This document shows, piece after piece, positions 9,581 through 18,299 of a stretch of DNA of 57,586 nucleotides; positions within the stretch are counted from its first letter, which is position 1, and every line of letters starts with the position of its first letter. The notes beneath the pieces are model-generated. The model saw only the letters and a program-made list of their open reading frames with translations, had not been told where the DNA came from and did not search any database. This DNA comes from JAEUIG01 sp046349775. GTDB taxonomy: Bacteria; Planctomycetota; Planctomycetia; Planctomycetales; Planctomycetaceae. The stretch covers positions 1 through 57,586 of the forward strand of contig JAXMBS010000035.1 of assembly GCA_046349775.1 (NCBI GenBank), given 5' to 3'. Both the position numbers and the translations under genes were made by a program.

Positions 9581-10097
9581 CGCGCTTGTACTGCATGGAG
9601 CGACGGTGTCCGCGCAATACGGCCGATACGCGTACGTTTCTCCCGGACACATCGGTGGATTCACTTACTATCGTGGGAGACCGGACACGGGTTACATCGT
9701 CGTGGACGCCCCGCCGGAGTATCTGGCCCGAGTTTTCTCTTATGTCGGACGAGATGTCGGGGCGCGGGTCACCGGCATCGCCGTCAACAAGGAGAGCTTC
9801 TCGGATGCGGACGTTGATCTGCTGCTGGAGTTTCCTGCCATCCGCGAACTCGATTTGTCCGGAACGGGCATCACCGACGTGAGTCTGAGTCGAATTGCGG
9901 AACTTCGTCAACTCGTGAAACTCGACCTGTCGCACACGAAGGTCACACGTCAGGGGACGCGGACACTGGGAAAGTGCAAGACGCTGCGGGAACTCGACCT
10001 CGCGGGCACGGATGGCAACATGCAGGTTGTGGAGGAACTGCGTACTCAGTTGCCGGATTGCCTGTTGTTTCGCGGCGGCGAGATTGGGAATCGCTGA
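9429..10097 (+). CDS. Leucine-rich-repeat membrane-anchored protein (second of tandem pair)
   Basis: An ATG at 9429 (MNRSVAPMSTFLSG; 9450 is an alternative) gives 222 residues. There is one membrane segment (LCGVGAAVLVAAGVLGCVWF), then QQRAIDALVLHGATVSAQYG, which parallels QKRAIDAILKYDASVYALYG in the preceding gene. LRRs follow: IRELDLSGTGITDVSLSRI, LVKLDLSHTKVTRQGTRTL, LRELDLAGTDGNMQVVEEL. The protein ends LLFRGGEIGNR. The pair arose by tandem duplication and has since diverged. The short LRR domain would lie outside the cytoplasmic membrane. Confidence 0.8.
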   Translation: MNRSVAPMSTFLSGIRLRRGRLCGVGAAVLVAAGVLGCVWFRDAQQQRAIDALVLHGATVSAQYGRYAYVSPGHIGGFTYYRGRPDTGYIVVDAPPEYLARVFSYVGRDVGARVTGIAVNKESFSDADVDLLLEFPAIRELDLSGTGITDVSLSRIAELRQLVKLDLSHTKVTRQGTRTLGKCKTLRELDLAGTDGNMQVVEELRTQLPDCLLFRGGEIGNR

Positions 10098-10251
10098 GGC
10101 GGCACATGCGTGTGACGGTGGTCAATGCCCCAAGTGGCCCGCCTCGCAAAGCTCGCGCGGGTCGGCAAGGCGACGTGATTTTTACAGGAAAATACTGTAC
10201 ATATATTCATTCTGGCCCGCCGATACTCCCTCTGACACAGCGAACCGAAAC

Positions 10252-10678
10252 ATGTCCACCGGCCCGATGTCGAATCCCGTTGATGCACCGCCTCCGGTCT
10301 CGAAGCTTGCGCTCTGGTCGGGCCGGGTCATCAGCGCGCTGGTTGTGGCGATGTTTCTGATGGGGGTTGTGATGAACCTGTCCGGGTCGCAGCAGGCGAC
10401 CGAGGGACTCAAACAGATGGGGTACCCCGAAGGCGTTGGAACCGGATCGCGGCTGGCACTGCTTCGTCGGCACGATCCTGTACGTCGTGCCGCGGACGTC
10501 GGTGCTGGGGGCGATCGTCCTGACCGGTTACCTGGGCGGAGCGGTAGCGACGCATATCCGCGCGGGCGAAGGTTGGAGGACAACCGTGCCGGCGTTCGTG
10601 TTCGGCGCGCTCGTGTGGCTCGGGCTGCTTCTCAGGGACAGGCGACTGAGGGAGTTGCTGCCGCTGACAAACGCTTGA
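10252..10678 (+). CDS. DoxX-like small membrane protein, one frameshift
   Basis: ATG at 10252 or 10267. The first frame gives LWSGRVISALVVAMFLMGVV, then a gap and QMGYPEGVGTGSRLALL. The conserved continuation VGTILYVVPRTSVLGAIVLT, GYLGGAVATHIRAGEGW is in the +1 frame and ends at 10678. This is the DoxX-like layout of four membrane helices with a PRTSVLGA...GYLGGA signature. The break falls near 10466-10476 (LALL to VGTILY); a CT dinucleotide lost from a CTCTT run would fit. Total length would be ~143 residues, normal for the family. The function of DoxX-like proteins is not well defined. Confidence 0.7.
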
Positions 10679-10800
10679 CGCAAAGGCGCAGAGCCGCAAA
10701 GACGCGCAAAGGCACGTTCATTCATGTTCTAAACATGCGCCACCCGGAGCTGCGAAACGATAACTGCTTCTCTGCGCGTCTCAGCGTCTTTGCGTCGTCA
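10677..10800. repeat. Inverted repeat between convergent genes
   Basis: GACGCAAAGGCGCAGAG at the DoxX-like stop codon is matched imperfectly by CTCAGCGTCTTTGCGTC near 10781-10797, with GACGCGCAAAG and TCTGCGCGTC as inner partners. The element fills the gap between two convergent genes and may also act as a transcription barrier. Confidence 0.5.
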
Positions 10801-10805
10801 GTCCT

Positions 10806-11195
10806 TTACTCTTTCATTCCCTTGCGGCCGATGGATTTCGCGAGATGGCACCCGCCGGCGACTTCGCGGACTTCGACCGTCATGCCGTACTCGAGATTCG
10901 GGCAGCGCTGCGCGATCGCGGTGGCCTCGTCGAGGTCTTCGGCCGTGAACATGAAATATCCCGCGATGAGTTCCTTCGCCTCGGCGTAGGGACCGTCGAC
11001 GACCCGCTCGCCGCGGGGACCGGAGATCAGACGGACGGGGGCTTCCAGCGGATGGGCGGACTGCATGCGGCCGTCATTGGCGATGCTGTCGTGCCAGTCG
11101 TTCCACCTGTCGAGGCAGGCGGCCCGCTGGTCGGGGGGCATCGCGTCATAGACGGCGGCGGGAGCGTCGCGGAACAGAAGCATGTAGGTAGTCAT
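10806..11195 (-). CDS. YCII/DGPF-domain protein, partner of ECF42-type sigma factor
   Basis: A 129-residue protein beginning MTTYMLLFRDAPAAVYDAMP. It carries the YCII-related signature VVDGPYAEAKELIAGYFMF, the D-G-P-[FY] motif for which DGPF proteins are named, and ends with a family-typical EVREVAGG-like strand. It is divergent from the sigma factor gene at 11366, with 170 bp between them. DGPF genes are the standard genomic partners and targets of ECF42 sigma factors. The biochemical role of DGPF proteins is unclear; some YCII proteins are small-molecule enzymes. Confidence 0.85.
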   Translation of the reverse strand: MTTYMLLFRDAPAAVYDAMPPDQRAACLDRWNDWHDSIANDGRMQSAHPLEAPVRLISGPRGERVVDGPYAEAKELIAGYFMFTAEDLDEATAIAQRCPNLEYGMTVEVREVAGGCHLAKSIGRKGMKE

Positions 11196-11365
11196 GAGGA
11201 ATAGCGACTGGGGAATTGGGCATCGTGAGAGGTTCGACGTTAGAAGTCAGGAACCAGTCTAGCCGCGATCCGCCGAGGAGCGTATCCGGGGAACGGACCA
11301 CGACGACCACGGGCGTTTCTTGACTGTTCACACTGTTTGCACCGATCAGACTGTTCGTACTTGCC

Positions 11366-12619
11366 ATGTCGACCGTTGCCGAGACTGTCGAGGCCGTGTG
11401 GCGGATCGAGTCGCCGAAGCTGATCGCGCGGCTGGCGCGGATCGTGCGCGACGTGGGGCGGGCGGAGGAGCTCGCGCAGGATGCGATGGTTGCCGCTTTG
11501 GAACAGTGGCCGCGCGACGGTATCCCGGAAAACCCCGGCGCATGGCTGATGGCGACCGCCAAGCATCGCGCAATCGATTCGGTCCGCCGCAGCAAGCGTC
11601 TGGAGGACAAGCAGGCCGACATCGGCCGCCGGATTGACGAGGTCCATGCCGATTTTACCGCCGAGATCGATGCGGCGCTGGACGACGAAATCGGCGATGA
11701 CCTGTTGCGGCTGGTATTTACGTCCTGCCATCCCGTGCTCCCGACCGAAGCGAGAGTGCCCCTGACCTTGCGGCTCCTGGGAGGACTGACCACCGCCGAC
11801 ATCGCGCGTGCGTTTCTGGTTCCGGAGCCGACGATCGCCCAACGCATTGTGCGGGCCAAACGCACGTTGCAGGAAGCACAGGTGCCGTTTGAGACGCCGC
11901 GCGGGGCCGAGTTGTCCGAGCGACTGGCGTCGGTGCTGGAGGTGATCTACCTGATCTTCAATGAGGGCTACACGGCAACCGTGGGGGACGACTGGATGCG
12001 GCCGGCGCTGTGCGATGATGCGCTGCGGCTGGCGCGGATGCTGGCCGAACTCGCGCCGTTGGAACCGGAAGTACACGGGCTGGCCGCGCTGCTGGAAATC
12101 CAGGCGTCCCGCACGGCCGCGCGGACCGACGAGAATGGCGAACCGATCCTGCTGCTGGATCAGAACCGCGGCCTGTGGGACCAGCTCCTGATCCGGCGCG
12201 GTCTGGCGGCATTGGATCGTGTCGAGGGGCTTGCGGCCGAACAGGGGCCCTACGCTTTGCAGGCGGCGATTGCAGCCTGCCACGCGCGGGCAAGGAATGC
12301 CGGCGACACCGACTGGGGCCGGATTGTCGGCTTGTACTCCGAGCTTGCACGGCGAAGTCCTTCCCCAGTCGTGGAGTTGAACCGGGCGGTGGCCGTCTCG
12401 ATGGCGGATGGGCCGCAGGCCGGGCTGGAACTGGTCGATCGACTCTTGTCGGAGCGTTCGCTGACGGGCTATCACCTGTTGCCCAGCGTGCGCGGCGATC
12501 TGTTGTTCAAGCTGGGGCGGTTCGCGGAAGCGCAGGTCGAGTTCGAACGAGCGGCGTCGCTGACGCGGAACGAACGAGAGCGGCGGCTGCTGCTCGAGCG
12601 GGCGAATCAGTGTGTGTGA
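11366..12619 (+). CDS. ECF42-type RNA polymerase sigma factor with TPR-like C-terminal extension
   Basis: 417 residues, far longer than a normal ECF sigma (~190). Region sigma2 covers about residues 10-80 (VGRAEELAQDAMVAALEQWP, then NPGAWLMATAKHRAIDSVRR). Sigma4 covers ~115-175 (TLRLLGGLTTADIARAFLVP, EPTIAQRIVRAKRTL). The rest is an alpha-helical extension with YLIFNEGYTAT, VELNRAVAVSMADGPQAGLE and LLPSVRGDLLFKLGRFAEA, typical of the ECF42 group, where this extension is needed for activity. No anti-sigma gene is adjacent, as expected for ECF42. The divergent YCII gene is the likely target. I could not identify the promoter motif with confidence. Confidence 0.85.
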   Translation: MSTVAETVEAVWRIESPKLIARLARIVRDVGRAEELAQDAMVAALEQWPRDGIPENPGAWLMATAKHRAIDSVRRSKRLEDKQADIGRRIDEVHADFTAEIDAALDDEIGDDLLRLVFTSCHPVLPTEARVPLTLRLLGGLTTADIARAFLVPEPTIAQRIVRAKRTLQEAQVPFETPRGAELSERLASVLEVIYLIFNEGYTATVGDDWMRPALCDDALRLARMLAELAPLEPEVHGLAALLEIQASRTAARTDENGEPILLLDQNRGLWDQLLIRRGLAALDRVEGLAAEQGPYALQAAIAACHARARNAGDTDWGRIVGLYSELARRSPSPVVELNRAVAVSMADGPQAGLELVDRLLSERSLTGYHLLPSVRGDLLFKLGRFAEAQVEFERAASLTRNERERRLLLERANQCV

Positions 12620-12645
12620 GAGGTGGTTGGTTGAGGGGGGGGGAG

Positions 12646-12769
12646 TGGTTTATGGTTGGTGGTTTATCGATAAGACTCATCTCTCCAATCGGGGACTGTC
12701 ACGCTTGTGTCGTCGGATTTCGACATTCCACGTTCGGTCGATCAACCATCAACGATCAACCATAAACCA
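12646..12769. repeat. Inverted repeat between the sigma factor gene and ada
   Basis: TGGTTTATGGTTG at 12646-12658 is matched exactly on the other strand by CAACCATAAACCA at 12757-12769. The 3' side also holds internal direct repeats of ATCAACCATCAACGATCAAC type. Confidence 0.6.
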
Positions 12770-12867
12770 ATTTCCGAATTTGACAGCAAGGAGCGGAGCG
12801 CGGAATGGGCGAGTGGCGGCATAGGATGCACTCGTCGATTTGCACTCCAGGAGACGAGCACTTCCCC

Positions 12868-13944
12868 ATGGCTGCCATTGCTGAAACTCGTACACGAACG
12901 CAGAAGCTCACCGACGAGGACGCCCGCTGGGCGGCGGTTGTCACGAGGGACAAGTCGGCGGACGGAGCGTTTGTCATCTGTGTGCGGACGACGGGAGTCT
13001 ATTGCCGGCCCGGTTGTCCTGCGCGGACGCCGAAACGGGAGAACGTGACCTTCGTCGGCGACTGGCAGGCCGCAGAACGCGCGGGCTTCCGCGAGTGCAA
13101 ACGATGCCGGCCCAAGTCGCACAGCCGCGACGCACAACTCGTGGCACTGGTCGCCGAGGCCTGCCGGCAGATCGAACAGGCGGCGGCGCTGCCGACGCTG
13201 AGTGAGCTGGCGCGAGTCGCCGGGCTGAGTGCTTCGCGGTTTCATCGTGTGTTCAAGGGGATCACGGGCGTCACGCCGCGCGCGTATGCCGGGGCTGTGC
13301 GTTCGGGACGAATCCAGCAGAAGTTAAAGTCCAGCAAATCCGTGACGGCGGCGATTTACGAGAGCGGGTTCGAGTCGAGCGGGCGGTTTTACGAGTCGGC
13401 CGCGCACGAAATCGGGATGACACCGACGGAGTATCGGCGCGGCGGGAAGGGGACACGGATTCGCTACGCGGTGGGAAAATCGCGACTGGGACGAGTGCTG
13501 GTCGGGGCGACGGAGTGCGGCGTGTGCGCGATCTTCCTGGGCGACGATCCCAAATTGCTCGTGCGGGAACTGGAGGAGCGATTTCCACAGGCCGAACTCG
13601 AGCCGGGAAATGCAAGTTTCGATCGCACCGTCTCGGCCGTGATCAAGCTGGTCGAACGGCCGGAGCAGGCATTCAACCTGCCGCTGGATGTCCGAGGAAC
13701 CGCGTTTCAGCGTCAGGTGTGGGAGGCGCTGCGAAAGATTCCGGCGGGAACGACGACGACGTATGCGGAACTTGCCGCGCGGCTCGGGCGGCCGCAGGCC
13801 GTCCGAGCCGTGGGGGCGGCCTGCGGCGCGAATCCGATTGCGGTGGCGATTCCGTGTCACCGCGTGATGCGGACAGACGGCTCGCTGGCAGGTTACCGGT
13901 GGGGGCTGGAGCGGAAGCGGGCATTGATCGAGGCGGAGCGGTGA
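12868..13944 (+). CDS. ada: Bifunctional DNA repair methyltransferase and transcription activator Ada
   Basis: The ATG at 12868 (MAAIAETRTR) gives 358 residues and follows an AGGAG about 14 bases upstream; an earlier in-frame start at 12805 would add 21 residues with no family similarity. Residues ~15-85 are the zinc-binding phosphotriester methyltransferase domain, with ligands C46, C50, C77 and C80 (VYCRPGCPARTPKRENVTF, ECKRCRP); C46 is the methyl acceptor. An AraC-type HTH follows (LSELARVAGLSASRFHRVFK, AIYESGFESSGRFYE). The C-terminal half is O6-alkylguanine-DNA alkyltransferase, with PCHRV giving active cysteine ~330. Full length and intact. In the family, methylated Ada activates its own gene. 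Confidence 0.93.
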   Translation: MAAIAETRTRTQKLTDEDARWAAVVTRDKSADGAFVICVRTTGVYCRPGCPARTPKRENVTFVGDWQAAERAGFRECKRCRPKSHSRDAQLVALVAEACRQIEQAAALPTLSELARVAGLSASRFHRVFKGITGVTPRAYAGAVRSGRIQQKLKSSKSVTAAIYESGFESSGRFYESAAHEIGMTPTEYRRGGKGTRIRYAVGKSRLGRVLVGATECGVCAIFLGDDPKLLVRELEERFPQAELEPGNASFDRTVSAVIKLVERPEQAFNLPLDVRGTAFQRQVWEALRKIPAGTTTTYAELAARLGRPQAVRAVGAACGANPIAVAIPCHRVMRTDGSLAGYRWGLERKRALIEAER

Positions 13945-14141
13945 GCTGAAGAGTTATCTACGATCGAAGCGAGTCGCATGCGTCCTGCGCACGTCGACTT
14001 TCCGCTGGGAGAGACCCGTATTGATCGGGTGCGCCGGCACGCGTGCGGCTCGGTGGGAGTCTCCCCCTCCCGAAGCCGAATGGATGCTGATATCAGTTTA
14101 GAGGTGGGCGTTCGCAATCACACAGTTTCGAAAGGTGCCAC

Positions 14142-14702
14142 ATGCTTCGCTGGCTGATGAACTCGCTACTCGTCGTTGGTCTGATGGGAACTGCAGCGGC
14201 ACTCGCGCAGGAGGGGCCGCAGCCGGCGAAACCGCAGAAGGAGCACGAGTGGCTGCTGCAGCTCGTGGGCGAATGGGAGACGCACGGTAAAGCGGAAGCC
14301 GAGCCGGGCCAGCCGGCGTTTGAGTGCGACGGCAAGGAATCGATCAGCAGTCTCGGGGGCTTGTGGATGATCGCGAAAGGTGAAGCCAGCGCGATGGGAA
14401 TGAAGGTCGAATCGCGACTCACGCTGGGCTACGACCCGGCGAAGCAGAAGTTCGTCGGCACCTGGGTCGACACGATGTTCAACCACATGTGGACGTACGA
14501 AGGGACGCTCGATTCCTCAGGCAAGGTCCTGACGCTGCTCACCGAGGGGCCGAGCTTCACGAAGCCGGGCGAGACGGCGAAATACAGGGAAGTGCTGGAG
14601 GTCAAAGACACGGACCACAAGGTGTTCACGTCGCAGGTGCAGGGCGACGACGGCAAGTGGCAGAAGATCATCACCGTCGAGGCAACGCGAGCGAAGAAGT
14701 AA
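14142..14702 (+). CDS. DUF1579-family exported protein
   Basis: 186 residues with a signal peptide (MLRWLMNSLLVVGLMGTAAA, likely cut near LAQ at ~22). The mature part has the DUF1579 pattern: HEWLLQLVGEWETHGKAEAE, SISSLGGLWMIAKGEASAMG, LTLGYDPAKQKFVGTWVDTM, and FNHMWTYEGTLDSSGKVLTL. Proteins of this family are predicted small lipocalin-like beta-barrels of unknown role. GAAAGG lies just upstream of the ATG as a ribosome site. A strong terminator follows the gene. Confidence 0.8.
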   Translation: MLRWLMNSLLVVGLMGTAAALAQEGPQPAKPQKEHEWLLQLVGEWETHGKAEAEPGQPAFECDGKESISSLGGLWMIAKGEASAMGMKVESRLTLGYDPAKQKFVGTWVDTMFNHMWTYEGTLDSSGKVLTLLTEGPSFTKPGETAKYREVLEVKDTDHKVFTSQVQGDDGKWQKIITVEATRAKK

Positions 14703-14721
14703 GTCGTTCAACGCAAACAAA

Positions 14722-14764
14722 AGTGACCCAGACGCTGTCAGCGTCCGGGTCACTGCGTTTTCGA
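14722..14764 (+). terminator. Rho-independent terminator, probably bidirectional
   Basis: AGTGACCC-A-GACGCTG pairs with CAGCGTC-C-GGGTCACT (14722-14754), a ~15 bp stem with one mismatch. It is followed by GCGTTTT on the plus strand and by a CTTTTGTTT tract on the minus strand. It sits between the convergent DUF1579 and speA genes and could serve both. Confidence 0.8.
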
Positions 14765-14826
14765 GAGGGCGAAGCCGCAAGCGTCAGACGGCGCGGCAGC
14801 ACTCGTCGCGGATCGTTCGAGGTGAG

Positions 14827-16755
14827 CTATTCACCGGGACCTTCGAGGTACGTGTAACCGTTGAGGGCTTCTTCGTAGAACTTGACGAACCGGCCGGCCT
14901 GCTGGTGGTCGATACGGCCCTCGCGGACCGCGTACTCGACGGCATTCTGCAGCCGGTCGATCAGCTCCTTGCCGCGAAATTCGACGTAGTCGAGCACTTC
15001 GCTGACGGTGTCCCCCTTCACCATCGCCTCGATCAGGACTTCGCCGGCCGGCGAGAGGTCGACGTGGACGGCGTGCGTATCGCCGAACAGGTTATGGAGG
15101 TCGCCGAGGATTTCCTGGTAGGCGCCGATCAGGAAGGCGCCGAGGTAATAGGGCGAATCGTCGAAGCGGTGCAGCGTGAGCGTGCGGCGGACGTCGCGGC
15201 GGTCGATGAAGGTGTCAATCTTGCCGTCCGAGTCGCAGGTCACATCGCAGAGCACGGCGTGACGATTCGGCCGTTCCGTCAGGCGGTGGATCGGCATGAT
15301 CGGAAAGAGCTGGTTGATGGCCCAACTGTCGGGCATCGACTGGAACAGCGAGAAGTTGCAGAAATACGTGTCGGCCAGGAGCCGGTCGAGTCCGCCGAGT
15401 TCGTCGGGAACGTAGTCCAGCTCCTTCACCAGCTTGCGAATGCGGCGGATGATGTTGAAGTACAGGTCTTCGGCCAGGACCCGCTGATCCAGCGGCAGAT
15501 AGCCGCCGCTGAACAGATTGATGGCCATATCGAGCGCCTGCTGGGCGTCGTGAAAGCTCTCCAGGACGTTGCGGGCGGTGACGTTCTGCAGGGTGATCTG
15601 CAGGTCGTGGATGGGCTGCTCGTAGTTTTCGGGAATGCTGGCGGGAAGCTGGTGGCCGTTCCCTTGTTCGGCGACGCCGAGGGTGCTGAACACCAGGGCG
15701 CTATGGTACGCGGCGACGGCGCGCCCGCTTTCGGAGATGATTTTCGGGTGCGGGACGCCGGCTTCGTCGCAGACGGTCTGAACGTGATACACGACGTCGT
15801 TGGCGTATTCCTGGAGCGTGTAATTGATGCTGGACTCGAAGTTGGTCTGTGAGCCGTCGTAGTCGACGCCGAGGCCACCGCCCACGTCGAGGTATTCCAG
15901 GCCCGCGCCGCGCTTGGTCAGGTCGACGTAGACGCGGATGGCTTCATTGATGGCGGCCTTCACCTGGCGGATGTTGGTAATCTGGCTGCCGAGGTGGAAG
16001 TGGAGCAGCTTGAAGCAGTCGGCCATGCCGCACTGGTTCAGCTCGTCCAGTCCGTGGAGCAGTTCGCTGACGGTGAGTCCGAACTTGGAGCGGTAGCCAC
16101 CGGAGGCCTGCCAGCGGCCGGAGCCGCGGGCAGCCAGCTTGACGCGCATGCCGATCTGCGGCCGGACGCCGATCTTTTCGGCGTACTTCAGAACGAGCGG
16201 CAGCTCGGTGTATTTTTCGACGACGGGGATCACTTGCCGGCCGATCTTCTGGGCCAGCAGGGCCATCTCGATAAATTCGTCGTCCTTGAAGCCGTTGCAG
16301 ATGATCGGCGTCGAGGGGTCGGTCATCGCAACGACAGCGAGCAATTCGGGCTTGCTGCCGGCTTCGAGGCCGAAGCCGTAGGGCTTGCCGTACTCGATGA
16401 TTTTCTCAACGACCTCGCGCTGCTGGTTGACCTTAATGGGGTACACGCAGGCGTATGTGCCTTTGTAGTCGTGCTCGCGGATCGAGGTCGCAAAAGCGTC
16501 GTGAATATCGCGTAAGCGGTCCTTCAGGATCCCGTTGAAGCGGAGCAGGATCGGCAGGTCGAGGCCGCGCAGCTGGAGACGGTCGATCAGGTCCTTGAGG
16601 TCGATGAAGCGCGCGGGATCCCGTTCAGGATGGACTCGCATCTGGCCGTTCGGGCCGACGGAGAAGTAGCCCTTGCCCCAGCGGGGGACGTCATAAAACT
16701 CGCTGGCGTCGACTGGCGACCAGGAGCGTGTGGGGACTTCTGTTTCAACAACCAT
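14827..16755 (-). CDS. speA: Biosynthetic arginine decarboxylase
   Basis: 642 residues from ATG 16755 (MVVETEVPTR), close to the usual ~630-660. It is a PLP-dependent fold III decarboxylase converting arginine to agmatine, the first step of the agmatine route to putrescine. The PLP lysine is K108 in YACVYPIKVNQQ. Other family motifs are GFGLEAGSKPELL, HFHLGSQI, LDVGGGLGVDYDG, ISESGRAVAAYHS and the C-terminal YLGAFLIGAYQEILGDLHNL. Intact. The divergent neighbour is a deoxyhypusine synthase-like gene, suggesting a polyamine locus. Its 3' end faces the terminator at 14722. Confidence 0.93.
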   Translation of the reverse strand: MVVETEVPTRSWSPVDASEFYDVPRWGKGYFSVGPNGQMRVHPERDPARFIDLKDLIDRLQLRGLDLPILLRFNGILKDRLRDIHDAFATSIREHDYKGTYACVYPIKVNQQREVVEKIIEYGKPYGFGLEAGSKPELLAVVAMTDPSTPIICNGFKDDEFIEMALLAQKIGRQVIPVVEKYTELPLVLKYAEKIGVRPQIGMRVKLAARGSGRWQASGGYRSKFGLTVSELLHGLDELNQCGMADCFKLLHFHLGSQITNIRQVKAAINEAIRVYVDLTKRGAGLEYLDVGGGLGVDYDGSQTNFESSINYTLQEYANDVVYHVQTVCDEAGVPHPKIISESGRAVAAYHSALVFSTLGVAEQGNGHQLPASIPENYEQPIHDLQITLQNVTARNVLESFHDAQQALDMAINLFSGGYLPLDQRVLAEDLYFNIIRRIRKLVKELDYVPDELGGLDRLLADTYFCNFSLFQSMPDSWAINQLFPIMPIHRLTERPNRHAVLCDVTCDSDGKIDTFIDRRDVRRTLTLHRFDDSPYYLGAFLIGAYQEILGDLHNLFGDTHAVHVDLSPAGEVLIEAMVKGDTVSEVLDYVEFRGKELIDRLQNAVEYAVREGRIDHQQAGRFVKFYEEALNGYTYLEGPGE

Positions 16756-17120
16756 CAAGGACGCTCTGCAATTGTGGGAGAGAGAAGAAGGAACTGCGCG
16801 CCGGCGTTGCCGTGCGGGACTGCGTCATTCCCACTGAAGGTGGCCCGACCGGCGTCCGCCTTGTTGCGCGAATCGGGGACTATACTCTCCACGGAACAGG
16901 CGTCAATTCTGTACGCCTGTCGGTGAATGACAAGACCGATTTCGCAGATTCCTGTGAAACGGAGGAGAACCGGGAGCGCGGCCGCAAATGACGATCGAGG
17001 AGCACCGTCGCACGACAACGGTTCGGATTTCGAGTTTCGGATTTCGGATTTCACCGCGCGTGCGTTACTCTGCGCGGCGAATGATCCTTCAATGCCAGGT
17101 GTTCAACCCTCTACGCTGTC
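16756..17120. other. Divergent intergenic region between speA and the deoxyhypusine synthase-like gene
   Basis: 365 bp with no supportable gene. It must contain the start sites of both genes. At 17022-17052 there is a short direct repeat of TTCGGATTTC units, a repeat style also seen in other gaps of this window. No operator was recognised. Confidence 0.4.
17022..17052. repeat. Short direct repeat of TTCGGATTTC
   Basis: Three near-copies of TTCGGATTTC/TTCGAGTTTCGG follow each other. It is probably part of the dispersed low-complexity intergenic repeats of this genome. Confidence 0.5.
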
Positions 17121-18203
17121 ATGGAACATCGCGAACTGCACGACGGACGCAGCGACGGCCTGATGCCGCTGCACAGTCTCGATTTGTCCCGGGTTGGTTC
17201 GTTTGCCGACCTGCTCCGGGGGATGTCGGCGACGGCGTTTGCCGGACGACAACTGGGCGAGGCGTTCGAAATCCTGCTGCAGATGGCGCGGGACGCCGAT
17301 TGCAAGGTTGTCATGACGCTCTCGGGCGCTATGACAGTCGCCAAGCAGGGACGGATCGTCTGCGAGATGATCGACCGGGGGCTGGTGGACTGTGTGATTT
17401 CCACCGGGGCGCTCATGGCGCACGGGTTGACCGAATCGATCGGCCTCACCCACTACCGGTATGATCCGACGAAGTCCGACGAGACGCTCTTCGAGCAGGG
17501 CTACAACCGGATTTACGACACACTGGAGATGGAGGCCAACCTGAACGACGTCGAGCGGCTGGTCCGGTCGGCGCTGAACGACGTGACGCCGGAGGGCGGC
17601 GTGTGGTCTTCGGCGCGGTTGTGCCGGGAGATCGGGCGGAAACTGGATGAAGGGGACATGGGGGTGGGGATCCTGCGGAGCGCGTTTCAGCAGGACGTTC
17701 CGGTGTTCATTCCGGCGTTTACGGACAGCGAGGTCGGTCTGGACGTTGCCACGTGGGCAATGCGGAACTGGGTGGAAGCGAACGGGCTCGATCCGGCGAA
17801 ACTGTCGGCGGACGAGCTGTTGCGCGTGCCGCCGGCGTTCAATCCGTTCCTGGACATGCTGGAATACGCCCGGCTGGTGGGGACGGCCGAGACGCTGGGG
17901 ATCTTCACGATCGGCGGAGGGGTGCCGCGGAACTGGGCGCAACAGGTGGCGCCGTTCTATGACATCACGAACAATCGCGTCGGCAGCAATCTGCGGCCGC
18001 CACGGTTCAAGTACGCGGTGCGAATCTGTCCGGAGCCGGTGCACTGGGGAGGCCTGAGCGGGTGCACGTACTCCGAGGGGGTGAGCTGGGGGAAATTCGT
18101 GTCGCCGCGCGATGGCGGCCGGTTTGCGGAGGTGTACGCCGATGCGACGGTCGTTTGGCCGCTGCTGATGAAGGCGGTCTTTGAAGAGCTCGATCGCAGT
18201 TGA
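17121..18203 (+). CDS. Deoxyhypusine synthase-like protein
   Basis: 360 residues of the deoxyhypusine synthase family, which binds NAD and spermidine. N-terminal MPLHSLDLSRVGSFADLLRG is followed by CKVVMTLSGAMTVAKQGRIV (NAD-binding region), VDCVISTGALMAHGLTESIG, and VPVFIPAFTDSEVGLDVATW. The lysine that forms the enzyme-imine intermediate in true deoxyhypusine synthase is kept as K325 in SEGVSWGKF. Bacteria lack eIF5A, so bacterial homologues are usually linked to other 4-aminobutyl transfer reactions such as homospermidine synthesis. Location opposite speA supports a polyamine role, but the product is not determined. Confidence 0.85.
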   Translation: MEHRELHDGRSDGLMPLHSLDLSRVGSFADLLRGMSATAFAGRQLGEAFEILLQMARDADCKVVMTLSGAMTVAKQGRIVCEMIDRGLVDCVISTGALMAHGLTESIGLTHYRYDPTKSDETLFEQGYNRIYDTLEMEANLNDVERLVRSALNDVTPEGGVWSSARLCREIGRKLDEGDMGVGILRSAFQQDVPVFIPAFTDSEVGLDVATWAMRNWVEANGLDPAKLSADELLRVPPAFNPFLDMLEYARLVGTAETLGIFTIGGGVPRNWAQQVAPFYDITNNRVGSNLRPPRFKYAVRICPEPVHWGGLSGCTYSEGVSWGKFVSPRDGGRFAEVYADATVVWPLLMKAVFEELDRS

Positions 18204-18299
18204 CGTGAATACCCCCGCGGTTTGCGTCAGCGCTTCCACTCGCTAAGCTCGCGCCGAATAATTGTCGAGCAATCCGTTGTTGTCCTTTGAAAGCCTGCC

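Noticed and set aside
13893..14117. A minus-strand open frame between ada and the DUF1579 gene
   Set aside because: Its REGETPTEPHACRR-like product resembles translated intergenic repeats of planctomycetes, not a protein family.
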